A stretch of 64,000 bases of DNA from Cytobacillus stercorigallinarum (GTDB lineage Bacteria > Bacillota > Bacilli > Bacillales > Cytobacillaceae). The position numbers were made by a program, and so were the translations under genes. The notes under the pieces are model-generated. The model did not search any database. It was not told the origin of the DNA and saw only the letters and a program-made list of their open reading frames with translations. Positions 56,121 to 64,000 of this stretch are shown piece after piece (position 1 is the first letter of the stretch; every line of letters starts with the position of its first letter). The DNA is taken from NCBI RefSeq assembly GCF_014836495.1, contig NZ_JACSQT010000002.1, positions 612,053 to 676,052 on the forward strand, given 5' to 3'.

Positions 56121-57485
56121 TTATCCAATGATAATTCTCTCTTTTGGATAATGATAATGTGGCTTTTCTTCTTTACCACCTATAATATATAAAAATGAAG
56201 TTAAGCCTATTCTACCGACAAACATCAGAATCATTATGACAATTTTTCCAGTATGACTTAAATCAGCTGTTATCCCCATCGAAAGGCCAGTCGTTCCAAA
56301 AGCAGAGCATACTTCGAATATTATTGAAATTAGCGATAAATGCGTATTTGTTATGCTAATCAATACAACCGCTATAAAGCATAAAAGAGTGGCTAAAATT
56401 GTAATAACCAATGATTTCAATATATCATCTTGGTGAACTTCTCTGCGGAAGATTTTCACATGTTTATTTCCTTTGGCAAAATTCCAGATAAATAAAATAT
56501 TTAACGCAAAAGTGGTTGTCCGTATGCCTCCCCCAACAGAGCTTGGTGAAGCACCAATAAACATCATAATACTCATAATCAATAGGGTTGGCAATGTAAA
56601 TTCACTAACATCCATTGTTGCTAACCCACCACTTCTTGTCGTTGCTGACTGAAATAGTGCGTAAAAGAAACTTTCATGCCATGAAAGTCCTTTAAAAAAA
56701 TGCTGAAACTCCATTACTAAAATAATAATTGTTCCAAAAACGAGTAAAAAAGCGTATGTAACAGTTGTTACTTTAGTAAATAAAGAAAAACGATACGGGA
56801 GCGAGTTTTCCCATTTACGTTTTAATAGAAAAGCTTTTACTTCAATTAAAACAGGAAAACCAATTGCCCCTAAAGAGATTAGTACGATCGTAATAAATTG
56901 CACAAAATAATCATGTGCATATGGAATCATTGATGAACCTGTTATATCTAGACCGCCATTTGTTGTCGCACTTACAGAAGCAAATAATCCGTGGAGAAAA
57001 GCTTCCTCCCACGAAGGATAATACTTTAAAAAATGAAAGCCGAGGATAAGAATTCCTATTACTTCGATAAGAATCATTAATTTAATTATTTCTTTCACTA
57101 GTTGTACAAGTCCAGATAGCGCATACTGATTGTGATCAACCATGATTAGTTTTCTACTCTTCAAGCCAATTTTCTTACCTAATAACATCCAAAAGAATGT
57201 ACCTAATGCCATAATACCAATTCCACCGAATTGCATGATAATCATAATCACAAAATAGCCAAAAACACTATAGGTTTGTGATAAATCAACAACGGTTAAT
57301 CCCGTTACGCTAACAGCTGTCACAGCAGTAAATACAGTATCTATAAAGCTAACTTCTACACCTTTTTGATTAACACCTGGCAAATAGAGAAGTCCTACAG
57401 AAATAGTAATCGATAAGAAATAGTAGGCCGTAATTATTTGTGCTGGCGAACGCCTATTTATCCAGTCTTTAAGATCTTTTAACAA
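56121..57485 (-). CDS. ktrD: KtrD, membrane subunit of potassium uptake
   Basis: 454 aa with the fourfold TM-pore-TM layout of the Trk/Ktr superfamily. Selectivity-filter regions are visible at SVTGLTVVD, TTNGGLDITG, TTRSGGLATMD and FGTTGLSMGI, each with the key Gly. It imports potassium with sodium when gated by KtrC (12042-12701). Closely similar to B. subtilis KtrD/YkrM and in the same neighbourhood. TTG start with GAGGTGA upstream. Confidence 0.92.
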   Translation of the reverse strand: MLKDLKDWINRRSPAQIITAYYFLSITISVGLLYLPGVNQKGVEVSFIDTVFTAVTAVSVTGLTVVDLSQTYSVFGYFVIMIIMQFGGIGIMALGTFFWMLLGKKIGLKSRKLIMVDHNQYALSGLVQLVKEIIKLMILIEVIGILILGFHFLKYYPSWEEAFLHGLFASVSATTNGGLDITGSSMIPYAHDYFVQFITIVLISLGAIGFPVLIEVKAFLLKRKWENSLPYRFSLFTKVTTVTYAFLLVFGTIIILVMEFQHFFKGLSWHESFFYALFQSATTRSGGLATMDVSEFTLPTLLIMSIMMFIGASPSSVGGGIRTTTFALNILFIWNFAKGNKHVKIFRREVHQDDILKSLVITILATLLCFIAVVLISITNTHLSLISIIFEVCSAFGTTGLSMGITADLSHTGKIVIMILMFVGRIGLTSFLYIIGGKEEKPHYHYPKERIIIG

Positions 57486-57683
57486 ACGTTTTTCACCTCA
57501 ACTAAACTCAATTAAACTCTATAATAATATAATCTCCCTCTGTTTTGAAAGCTAATTATTTTTTCTTTGCCAAAACAAGGATACAAACAGCTAATTTACC
57601 ACTCATGAAATGAACACAATTCATCATAATACAAATACAGTGATATCATTTACTGTAAAATTATCGTTAGGAGATGTGAGATC

Positions 57684-57881
57684 ATGCCAAAGAATAGTAA
57701 TAAACTTTTAGTACCGGGAATTGAACAATATTTAGATCAAGTTAAATATGAAATCGCTCAAGAATTTGGTGTACAGTTGGGTTCGGATACTGTTTCCAGA
57801 TCTAACGGTTCAGTCGGAGGAGAAATTACCAAAAGATTAGTTCAACAAGCTCAAGCAGAACTTTCTGGAAAACAAAAATAA
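57684..57881 (+). CDS. Alpha/beta-type small acid-soluble spore protein
   Basis: 65 aa. The two conserved segments of alpha/beta SASP are present: [15 protein letters not shown] (GPR protease cleavage site at E23-I24-A25) and [16 protein letters not shown]. It coats and protects spore DNA and is degraded at germination. AGGAGATG lies before the ATG. I could not find a convincing sigma-G promoter. This paralogue lies next to rsgI, convergent. Confidence 0.93.
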   Translation: MPKNSNKLLVPGIEQYLDQVKYEIAQEFGVQLGSDTVSRSNGSVGGEITKRLVQQAQAELSGKQK

Positions 57882-57887
57882 CATGGC

Positions 57888-57916
57888 AAAAGTCCGAGGA
57901 TCAACTCGGACTTTTT
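57888..57916. terminator. Bidirectional terminator, SASP gene / rsgI
   Basis: 11-bp stem AAAAGTCCGAG with complement (57888-57898, 57905-57915), then T residues both ways. Confidence 0.92.
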
Positions 57917-57938
57917 ATTATACCCATAAATTTTGCAA

Positions 57939-59111
57939 TTATGGTGATTCGTAATTATATTTTTTTCTCTCATTATTTTCATCTCTCACTTCATCATTGC
58001 GCTTTCCTGGATGATGCCTGTCATGCCATTCATCGTCATCACGACCTCGATTATTATCTTTGTCGTTGTCATTCTTCTTATCATCATCTTTTTTATGATA
58101 GTCTTTTTTATCATGTTTATTTTGATGTTTTTCTTTTAAGTTAAGATCATCCATATCTTTGTTCTTTTTAGACGGTGGGCCTTTATGTTCTTCATCAGTA
58201 TATCTTTTACGATACACTTTTTCTTCAATCTCTTCTTCTTCATGATTTATTATTTTCGATTCATTTGCCACTTTACTTGCATTAGTAGCCTCTTTATCAT
58301 CAGATGCTTGCTTTATTTCCTTTTCTTCTATGGACGTGTGCTTTTCCATTTCTTTTTTATCTTCTTGTTCATCACTTTCTTCTTTAGTAACTTCGGACAT
58401 TTTCTGTTCTTCAGACTCATCTATATCCGATTTTGGGGCATTATCATATTCGGTGCTTTCATTCGACTCTTTGTACGCACCTAGAGTAAGCCCTTTTTCT
58501 TGCGCTAACTGTCTTTCTGTTTTAGATCCTTCAATCAAATTCAAACTTACTTCTTCTTCATTCACTTTTTTTGTAACAAAGTCAGTATGTTTCCTTAAGC
58601 TCTCTTCAAAATATTGATCTGACATGATAACTGTCGCGAACGTTAATTCTTTTCCTTTTTTCATATAACCTTGACTCTTAATGATCGCGAGAATATCTGA
58701 AAATATGATATCAAACTGCTTATTTTCCCAACCTGATATCTCTTCAACGATTTTTTTTCCATCTGCATTATAACCCTTTAATTGTACAACTTCGAATTGT
58801 TCATTTACTGCTAATTCAATACTTGGATTAATATCAATGGTCATATAAGCAGAGATCATTTGTTCAGATTGATTAGGCCAAAAAGACATACCTAAAAAGG
58901 AAAGAACAAAAACAGCAGCAAGCATAATCATTTTTACATATTTCGGTTTTTTAACATATTTTACCCTCGGATTTTTCTTCACTGGCTCAAACTCAATCTC
59001 TTGGCCTATTTCATATATTGCTTCAAATTTATGGCTTAAATAAAATTCTCCTTCATTTGTTAAAAGTGTTAAGAAACGTTCATCAATGGCAACAATCACT
59101 CCTCTTTTCAC
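57939..59111 (-). CDS. rsgI: Anti-sigma-I factor RsgI
   Basis: 390 aa. Cytoplasmic RsgI N-domain (~1-55, RGVIVAIDERFLTLLTNEGEF), one TM helix (~60-77), an extracellular domain with the self-cleavage site N95-P96 in TIDINPSIEL, then a long highly charged, repetitive Glu/Lys then Asp/Lys/His/Arg tail (~195-390) without a recognised fold. In B. subtilis RsgI holds SigI at the membrane and is processed by regulated proteolysis on heat or wall stress. It overlaps sigI by 4 bases. No carbohydrate-binding domain of the clostridial kind is present. Confidence 0.93.
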   Translation of the reverse strand: MKRGVIVAIDERFLTLLTNEGEFYLSHKFEAIYEIGQEIEFEPVKKNPRVKYVKKPKYVKMIMLAAVFVLSFLGMSFWPNQSEQMISAYMTIDINPSIELAVNEQFEVVQLKGYNADGKKIVEEISGWENKQFDIIFSDILAIIKSQGYMKKGKELTFATVIMSDQYFEESLRKHTDFVTKKVNEEEVSLNLIEGSKTERQLAQEKGLTLGAYKESNESTEYDNAPKSDIDESEEQKMSEVTKEESDEQEDKKEMEKHTSIEEKEIKQASDDKEATNASKVANESKIINHEEEEIEEKVYRKRYTDEEHKGPPSKKNKDMDDLNLKEKHQNKHDKKDYHKKDDDKKNDNDKDNNRGRDDDEWHDRHHPGKRNDEVRDENNERKKYNYESP

Positions 59112-59863
59112 GTTTCTAACACCCCTTTCAAATAATCCTTTAAATAGACATAGTCATTACATAAAACCAATGTCATTGCGATAATGTATTTACGATTTCT
59201 TTCAATTGTTTTTCTACTTACTTTTATTCTTGATTCCATATGCTTGATTGGTAATTTTTTGGTCGAGTACAGCATGTCTTTCAACATCACATCATTGGCA
59301 ATCAAATGAGCAATTTCAATTGCTGTCTTTCTTGCATCCGCATGTTTTGGCGAGTATTTAACAATCTCTTTAAAACTAATACCAAAATATAATAACTCAT
59401 TTGTGAACTTTATTATTTCCTCTTTCCTTGCCTGTTGATCTTGTATTTCTAAGTAGCCTCTTATCGATATTTCTGATTCTATTAACGCACTTGCTTGTTC
59501 ATTTGAACCATCCTCATACTGATGGTTTGCATCTATACTAAGGGTTTGATGTTTCGATTGCTGTCTAATAAAATCGATCACTCTTCGTTTAATAACAACC
59601 TCTGCAAAAGAAACGAAACTCGTTCCTTTTGCTCGATTATAATTATTAATGGCATCATTAAAAGCGATTAGACCTACACTAAATTCATCATCGGAATCAT
59701 ATATAAACCTCCTGCAGACTAAAGAAACAGACTTAGCTATAAAAGGTTTAAATTTATCTATAAACACATCTCTTAAATATCGATCACCATTTTGAATCGC
59801 ATAAACTTCTTCTTCAATGGTTTTATTTTGAGTCTTCAAGCCTCTAAACAGTGATTTAATCAT
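59108..59863 (-). CDS. sigI: RNA polymerase sigma factor SigI
   Basis: 251 aa. Region 2-like part (~25-110; FIDKFKPFIAKSVSLVCRR, DDEFSVGLIAFNDAINNYN, GTSFVSFAEVVIKRRVIDFIRQQ) and the C-terminal sigma-I domain (~150-250; RIKVSRKTIERNRKYIIAMTLVL). Matches B. subtilis SigI in length. It directs heat- and cell-wall-stress genes. GAGGTGAGTG precedes the ATG. RsgI, translated from the overlapping frame, inhibits it. Confidence 0.94.
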   Translation of the reverse strand: MIKSLFRGLKTQNKTIEEEVYAIQNGDRYLRDVFIDKFKPFIAKSVSLVCRRFIYDSDDEFSVGLIAFNDAINNYNRAKGTSFVSFAEVVIKRRVIDFIRQQSKHQTLSIDANHQYEDGSNEQASALIESEISIRGYLEIQDQQARKEEIIKFTNELLYFGISFKEIVKYSPKHADARKTAIEIAHLIANDVMLKDMLYSTKKLPIKHMESRIKVSRKTIERNRKYIIAMTLVLCNDYVYLKDYLKGVLET

Positions 59864-59887
59864 GCACTCACCTCTTTATTCACCCAA

Positions 59888-59899
59888 ATTATAACACAG
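59888..59899 (-). promoter_or_regulatory. Extended -10 promoter of sigI-rsgI
   Basis: Minus strand TGTTATAAT (TGN plus TATAAT, -10 at 59888-59893), ~25 bases before the sigI start, with no clear -35. A likely sigma-A basal promoter. Confidence 0.5.
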
Positions 59900-59962
59900 G
59901 AAATTCAGATGAATCGTGCATGAAGACTAGCTTCAATCTTTATTAGTCTATCAATACAAATA

Positions 59963-59991
59963 TACGGGTAAAATTAGAAAATTATAGGGGT
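59963..59991 (-). promoter_or_regulatory. Possible SigI-dependent promoter
   Basis: ACCCCT (59986-59991) and CGTA (59963-59966), 19 bases apart on the minus strand, resemble the sigma-I pattern ACCCCC / CGWA, though the gap is longer than I recall. Positive feedback of sigI would fit. Confidence 0.35.
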
Positions 59992-60173
59992 AAAGAATAT
60001 TTTTAAACCACATTCACTACAATATAATGACAAAAGTTGTGCAACTTTCATACTTGTGCAATATAAATAGAAAAATGTTATCAAAAATTAAAATATGATG
60101 AAATATTACCGATAATTTACAATCATTTCATTCATAACCATAAAGTGGGTTAGATAGGATTTGATGACTGCAC
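59992..60173. other. AT-rich intergenic stretch
   Basis: No gene or clear element between the sigI promoter region and the terminator of the NhaC-type gene. Confidence 0.5.
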
Positions 60174-60224
60174 AAAAAAAAGTCATTCTCCTCTTCAGTT
60201 ACCAATCTGAAAGAAAAAATGACT
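60174..60224 (-). terminator. Terminator of the NhaC-type gene
   Basis: Outer stem AGTCATT/AATGACT (60181-60187, 60218-60224) with an inner CTTTCAG-type pairing, then seven T on the minus strand. Confidence 0.8.
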
Positions 60225-60232
60225 CCAATGTA

Positions 60233-61612
60233 TTACTGCTTCTTCATTGTCCAACCTGTCCAACCATATAAAATAGTCATTAAAGGACTTATTAAGCAAA
60301 ATAAGGCAAATGGCAAGTAGGTTAAAGTACTAACGTCTAGCACTGTCGTTAGAAAAATTCCGCAAACACTCCACGGTACAAGTGGATTAACCACTGTTCC
60401 AGCGTCTTCTAAAACCCTGGATAAATATCGAGGATGCAAGTTCGCTTTACTAAAAGAATCTTTATAAGCGTTACCTGTTAATAGAATTGATAAATACTGC
60501 TCACCAACAATAAAGTTAATACCCACTGCAGTGGAAGCAGTTGCTGAAATTAATAGTCCACGATTAGATAAGTAATCAGTAATACCTCGTATAAGTGCCG
60601 CTAATATCCCTAGTTTAATAAATAACCCACCCATTGCTAAAGCCAAGAGGACAAGTGAAATAGAGAAAAACATACTTTCCATTCCACCTCTAGTTAATAA
60701 TGAGTCGATATCCTCAATCCCACTATTTGAAGTAAAACCACTAAATAATATAGTAATCAACTTTGCTATATTCATTTCATTTTGCACAAAGAAGGAAACA
60801 ATAATTGCTGTAACAATTGACGATGCTAATGTGATTAAAGCAGGTATTTTCTTTATCGCTAGTACAATTAAGACAAGAAAAGGAATGATTGAATACCACT
60901 GCACCAAACCTAACTGCAATAAACCAGTTTGCATGTCATTTATTCTTTCTAAGCTTGCTTCTTCCATCCCCTTTGGTGAGATTAAGAAGAAAATAATAAA
61001 GGATAAGATAAATACCGGAATCGTTGTCATACTCATTGTTTTAATATGATCAAATAAGTCCACACCAACAGTCATGGATGCCAAATTAGTTGTATCTGAC
61101 AGTGGAGACATTTTATCTCCAAAAAAAGCTCCTGAGATAATAGCACCTGCTGTAATGGCTGGATTTAAATCCAATGCTGCACTCAATCCCATAAAAGCTA
61201 CACCAATCGTTGCCGCTGTAGTTAATGAGCTACCAATACTCATACCAATAATTGAGGTAACAACGAAACAAATCGCATAAAAATAATTCGGTCCAACTAT
61301 TTCTAAAGAATAATAAATAAATGTTGGGATTGTGCCACTAGCCATCCAGCTACTTATTAACATACCTATAAAAAAGAATAGGAATGCAGCACCTAACCCA
61401 GATTTTGTTCCATCCATTATACCTTGCTCTATTTGTTTAAACTCGACTCCTTTAACTAGTCCATAGACAATTAAAAAAATCATCGAAAGTATAATAGGGA
61501 TATGTGGTGGTGCCTCAATGGCAATCATGCAATAACTTATGCCACTAAGGAGAATGATGGTTATAAATAACGCTTCCCATGTCTTTACTTTGATGACTGG
61601 TTCTTGTTGCAT
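60233..61612 (-). CDS. NhaC-family antiporter, probable tyrosine carrier
   Basis: 459 aa, about 11-12 helices. The NhaC motif region TSIIGMSIGSSLTTAATIGVAFMG and FFGDKMSPLSDTTNLASMTVGVDLFDHI are diagnostic. NhaC-family proteins are usually described as Na+/H+ antiporters, but some exchange organic solutes. This gene sits behind a T-box whose specifier reads UAC (Tyr), so tyrosine uptake is the likely role, as proposed before for T-box-controlled members of this family. GGAGG lies 8 bases before the ATG at 61612. Confidence 0.85.
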   Translation of the reverse strand: MQQEPVIKVKTWEALFITIILLSGISYCMIAIEAPPHIPIILSMIFLIVYGLVKGVEFKQIEQGIMDGTKSGLGAAFLFFFIGMLISSWMASGTIPTFIYYSLEIVGPNYFYAICFVVTSIIGMSIGSSLTTAATIGVAFMGLSAALDLNPAITAGAIISGAFFGDKMSPLSDTTNLASMTVGVDLFDHIKTMSMTTIPVFILSFIIFFLISPKGMEEASLERINDMQTGLLQLGLVQWYSIIPFLVLIVLAIKKIPALITLASSIVTAIIVSFFVQNEMNIAKLITILFSGFTSNSGIEDIDSLLTRGGMESMFFSISLVLLALAMGGLFIKLGILAALIRGITDYLSNRGLLISATASTAVGINFIVGEQYLSILLTGNAYKDSFSKANLHPRYLSRVLEDAGTVVNPLVPWSVCGIFLTTVLDVSTLTYLPFALFCLISPLMTILYGWTGWTMKKQ

Positions 61613-61643
61613 AATACTAACCTCCAATATTTCTAAAAGCGTC

Positions 61644-61840
61644 AAAAAGAGCTCATTACTCCCTTACTTAGGGACGAATGAGCTCCGCGGTACCACCCTA
61701 ATTGACAAGTCAACCTCACTTGTCCACTTCATCTATTTTTAACCTTTATAGGTAGCTGTAATTCGGAAAACTTATGACCTGAATTTTCACCACCCATTCA
61801 GTCTCTTTGGCTGTTCATAAGTCACCTACTGACACTACCG
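61644..61840 (-). promoter_or_regulatory. T-box riboswitch (Tyr specifier) upstream of the NhaC-type gene
   Basis: Minus strand order: stem I closed by GGTAG/CTACC (61835-61839, 61751-61755), with the S-turn AGTA (61827-61830) and GAA (61762-61764) bracketing specifier TAC (61758-61760); T-box AGGGTGGTACCGCGG (61685-61699); and the terminator GAGCTCATT/AATGAGCTC (61649-61657, 61677-61685) plus TTTTT (61644-61648). Uncharged tRNA-Tyr would pair and switch to the antiterminator, turning the gene on when tyrosine is short. Confidence 0.92.
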
Positions 61841-61844
61841 GTTA

Positions 61845-62072
61845 ATTTATATAAAATCTAATAATACTATTTTGCTTGAACGCTTTTATGCACTAAAGTA
61901 TTTTTGTAACGTATTTATACTATAATCTGTATTTCATTTACTGTCAATCATTATTTTCATATAAATAACTTGTACTTGTATGGATAACAACTGTGGCTCA
62001 AATTCTTTCTTTTTGAAAAGCAATATTTTTTTTGAGCATGACAGTTGTTTGCCTAAAATTTTGGAATAAATT
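61845..62072. other. Leader promoter region of the T-box gene
   Basis: AT-rich, no gene seen. The promoter of the T-box transcript must lie in its left part, but I cannot fix it. Confidence 0.4.
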
Positions 62073-62099
62073 AAAAACACGCACAAAAAATTGTGCGTG
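62073..62099 (-). terminator. Terminator of prfC
   Basis: Stem CACGCACAA/TTGTGCGTG (62078-62086, 62091-62099) then TTTTT on the minus strand. Confidence 0.9.
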
Positions 62100-62112
62100 C
62101 CTGTAATGATAA

Positions 62113-63693
62113 TTATTGTTGCTGCTGATCCATCGGATTATATAATGGTACATCTGGATTTTTATCTTGGAACCATCTAAGGGCAAATTCATTTTCAAAT
62201 AGAAACACTTGATGTTCATACCGATCCTTAACAAGTAAACTGCGAGAGCTAGAAAGGTTATCATAATGTTCCTCACCTTCAACCCATCTTGCAATTTTAG
62301 AGCCTAACCTTTCCATTAATACTTCGGTGTTATATTCATTTTTCATTCGATGTTCAAATACTTCAAATTGTAATTGTCCAACCGCTCCAAGCAAGTACTC
62401 ATCTGTTTTTACTGTTTTAAAGAGCTGAATAGCCCCCTCTTGCACTAACTGTTGAATCCCTTTATGAAAATGCTTTTGCTTCATCACGTTTTTTGCTGTG
62501 ACTCGAACGAACAATTCCGGGGTGAACTGAGGGAGTCTTTCAAACTGGAAACCATTTTTATCACTTGTTAATGTGTCACCAATCTGATATGTTCCTGGAT
62601 CATAAATACCAATGATATCGCCACTAACAGCTTCGTTAACAGTGCTACGGTCATCTGCCATAAATTGTGTTGATTGTGCTAATTTGACTTGTTTACCTAG
62701 GCGAGGAATATTCACACTCATTCCTCGTTCAAATTTCCCTGAACAAATTCTTAGAAAAGCGATTCTATCCCTATGTGCAGGATTCATATTCGCTTGAATT
62801 TTAAAGATAAACCCTGAGAAATCTTCTGTTAAAGGATTGATTTCTCCGATAGTCGATTCTCGAGGTTGAGGAGTAGGTGCAAACTGTAAATAAGATTCCA
62901 AAAACGTTTGCACACCAAAATTAGTCAAGGCACTGCCAAAGAACACAGGTGTTAGGTCACCCGAAGCAATGCGATCACGAGAAAATTCATTTCCTGCTTC
63001 ATTCAATAACATGATTTCTTCGAGCGTTTGTTCATAAAGTCCTGATTGTTTTAAAGAATGATCTCCGTTAATTTCGCCTTCATCATTCAATTCAAGGAAA
63101 CGATCCTCTTCATCAACACGAAATTGTTCAATGCGATTATTAAAACGATCATAAATACCTAAAAACTCTTTCCCCATTCCTATAGGCCAATTCATCGGAT
63201 ATGATTCAATGCCCATCACTTCTTCTAATTCAGCTAACAGTTCTAATGGCATCTTACCTTGTCGGTCCAATTTATTAATAAATGTAAAAATAGGGATACC
63301 TCTCATACGGCAAACTTTGAAAAGTTTTAAGGTCTGATCCTCAATTCCCTTTGCTGAATCAATAATCATAACTGCACTATCAACTGCTGTTAATGTACGA
63401 TAAGTATCTTCACTGAAATCTTGGTGTCCTGGAGTATCTAAGATATTAATTTTAGCTTTATTATACTCAAACTGCATGACACTAGAAGTAACCGAAATAC
63501 CACGTTGTTTTTCTATTTCCATCCAGTCACTTGTTGCATACTTCCCTGTCTTTTTCCCTTTTACAGTCCCTGCATCACGAATAGCCCCTCCGAATAAAAG
63601 CAGCTTTTCTGTTAAGGTTGTTTTCCCAGCATCAGGGTGGGAAATAATTGCAAATGTTCGACGCGATAATACTTCGTCTTTAAATGTACTCAT
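62113..63693 (-). CDS. prfC: Peptide chain release factor 3
   Basis: 526 aa translational GTPase that removes RF1/RF2 from the ribosome after termination. G1 [13 protein letters not shown], switch-I part RGISVTSS, G3 [12 protein letters not shown] and G4 FINKLDRQG are all present, then EF-G-like domains II and III. GAGGAA lies before the ATG at 63693 ([21 protein letters not shown]); an extension of 7 codons upstream lacks a site. From memory, B. subtilis lacks prfC, so it is an accessory gene at this place. Confidence 0.95.
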   Translation of the reverse strand: MSTFKDEVLSRRTFAIISHPDAGKTTLTEKLLLFGGAIRDAGTVKGKKTGKYATSDWMEIEKQRGISVTSSVMQFEYNKAKINILDTPGHQDFSEDTYRTLTAVDSAVMIIDSAKGIEDQTLKLFKVCRMRGIPIFTFINKLDRQGKMPLELLAELEEVMGIESYPMNWPIGMGKEFLGIYDRFNNRIEQFRVDEEDRFLELNDEGEINGDHSLKQSGLYEQTLEEIMLLNEAGNEFSRDRIASGDLTPVFFGSALTNFGVQTFLESYLQFAPTPQPRESTIGEINPLTEDFSGFIFKIQANMNPAHRDRIAFLRICSGKFERGMSVNIPRLGKQVKLAQSTQFMADDRSTVNEAVSGDIIGIYDPGTYQIGDTLTSDKNGFQFERLPQFTPELFVRVTAKNVMKQKHFHKGIQQLVQEGAIQLFKTVKTDEYLLGAVGQLQFEVFEHRMKNEYNTEVLMERLGSKIARWVEGEEHYDNLSSSRSLLVKDRYEHQVFLFENEFALRWFQDKNPDVPLYNPMDQQQQ

Positions 63694-63893
63694 AATATAA
63701 TTCCTCACTAACATGTATAAATTCTTATTTAGTCGCTACTGCGTACCCTCAATTTTATCCTTGTATATGAAACTTTGCAATGCTATTCAATATATGGCAT
63801 TTTCTTTAAAAAGATAACCAATAGGTTTGCGCCTTTTATATTACATATATCAACCTATTGTCACCCACTATGAATGCAAGTTTTATTACGCAC

Positions 63894-63922
63894 AAAAAAG
63901 CTGACATAGGATAGATGTCAGC
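63894..63922 (-). terminator. Terminator of a minus-strand gene beyond the right edge
   Basis: Stem GCTGACAT/ATGTCAGC (63900-63907, 63915-63922) then TTTTTT on the minus strand. Confidence 0.75.
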
Positions 63923-63935
63923 CCAGACCGTAGAC

Positions 63936-63975
63936 AAACCCCACCTTTGCATTAAAGTGAAGGTGGGGTTTTCTG
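63936..63975. terminator. Second strong hairpin near the right edge
   Basis: 12-bp stem AAACCCCACCTT with complement (63936-63947, 63960-63971) then TTCTGTTATTTT on the plus strand. It is not obviously tied to a gene; 63694-63893 holds no gene. Confidence 0.6.
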
Positions 63976-64000
63976 TTATTTTAAAAGATTTTTCTTCTTT

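Noticed and set aside
57600..57683. Sigma-G promoter for the SASP gene
   Set aside because: A CATAATA -10-like box exists but no matching -35 was found at the right distance.
61758..61763. Reading the T-box specifier as UUA (Leu)
   Set aside because: It would place the codon directly against GAA; the usual S-turn layout leaves one base between, giving UAC. The carrier family also fits Tyr better.

Overview
The window is chromosomal DNA from an AT-rich, endospore-forming Bacillaceae bacterium. Gram-positive Shine-Dalgarno sites (AAAGGAGG type), frequent TTG and GTG starts, lipobox lipoproteins, an alpha/beta-type SASP, Spo0E-like and sporulation-kinase genes, CheV, SigI-RsgI, RNase J1 and KtrC/KtrD all point there. 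From memory, the gene order follows, in reverse, the ykr-ykv-ykw-yku-pdh arc of Bacillus subtilis. No phage, insertion sequence or CRISPR array was seen, so this is mostly conserved backbone with small accessory insertions.

Layout. 1-7.1 kb: end of a lipoprotein deacetylase gene, the pdhABCD operon (minus strand) and ykyA. 7.3-12.0 kb: a YjcZ-type spore peptide, peptide deformylase, a 325-bp structured repeat, a HAD phosphatase, then rpoY-rnjA. 12.0-18.4 kb (minus): ktrC, ykuV, a PerR-type peroxiredoxin unit, ykuR-dapH (lysine/diaminopimelate), ccpC, ykuL, a new 47-residue zinc-ribbon gene and ykuJ. 18.5-26.8 kb: glutaredoxin, a degenerate EAL protein (YkuI), YkuE, YkuD L,D-transpeptidase, YkyB, CheV, an MFS carrier and PatA. 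26.8-32.8 kb: ykwC, thiosulfate uptake pair tsuA-tsuB, ptsHI, ykvS. 33-40 kb: CPBP protease, lipoprotein, ykvI, CtsR-controlled clpE, M3 oligopeptidase, mhqR. 40-51.2 kb: two histidine kinases, a Spo0E-type phosphatase, MFS and ZIP transporters, mtnU, an ArsR-type regulator, an MCP and an acyltransferase. 51.4-57.9 kb: lone tRNA-Arg(CCT), several very small genes, a cobalamin-binding radical SAM protein, ktrD and a SASP. 57.9-64 kb: sigI-rsgI, an NhaC-type carrier behind a tyrosine-type T-box, and prfC.

Themes. Sporulation control (two kinases and a Spo0E-type phosphatase), envelope stress (SigI-RsgI, YkuD, ClpE), redox defence (YkuU, YkuV, glutaredoxin, MhqR), potassium uptake (KtrC with KtrD, unlinked) and central carbon flow (Pdh, PtsHI, CcpC). 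I did not find an obviously new multi-gene system. The best leads are RNA or operator elements: the T-box on the NhaC gene, the 325-bp repeat, the structured RNA in front of rpoY-rnjA, the large C-rich hairpin between ykyB and cheV, and the palindromes at mhqR and at the ArsR-type gene. Several unnamed small genes are also of interest. All homology statements come from memory of the families, not from a database search.
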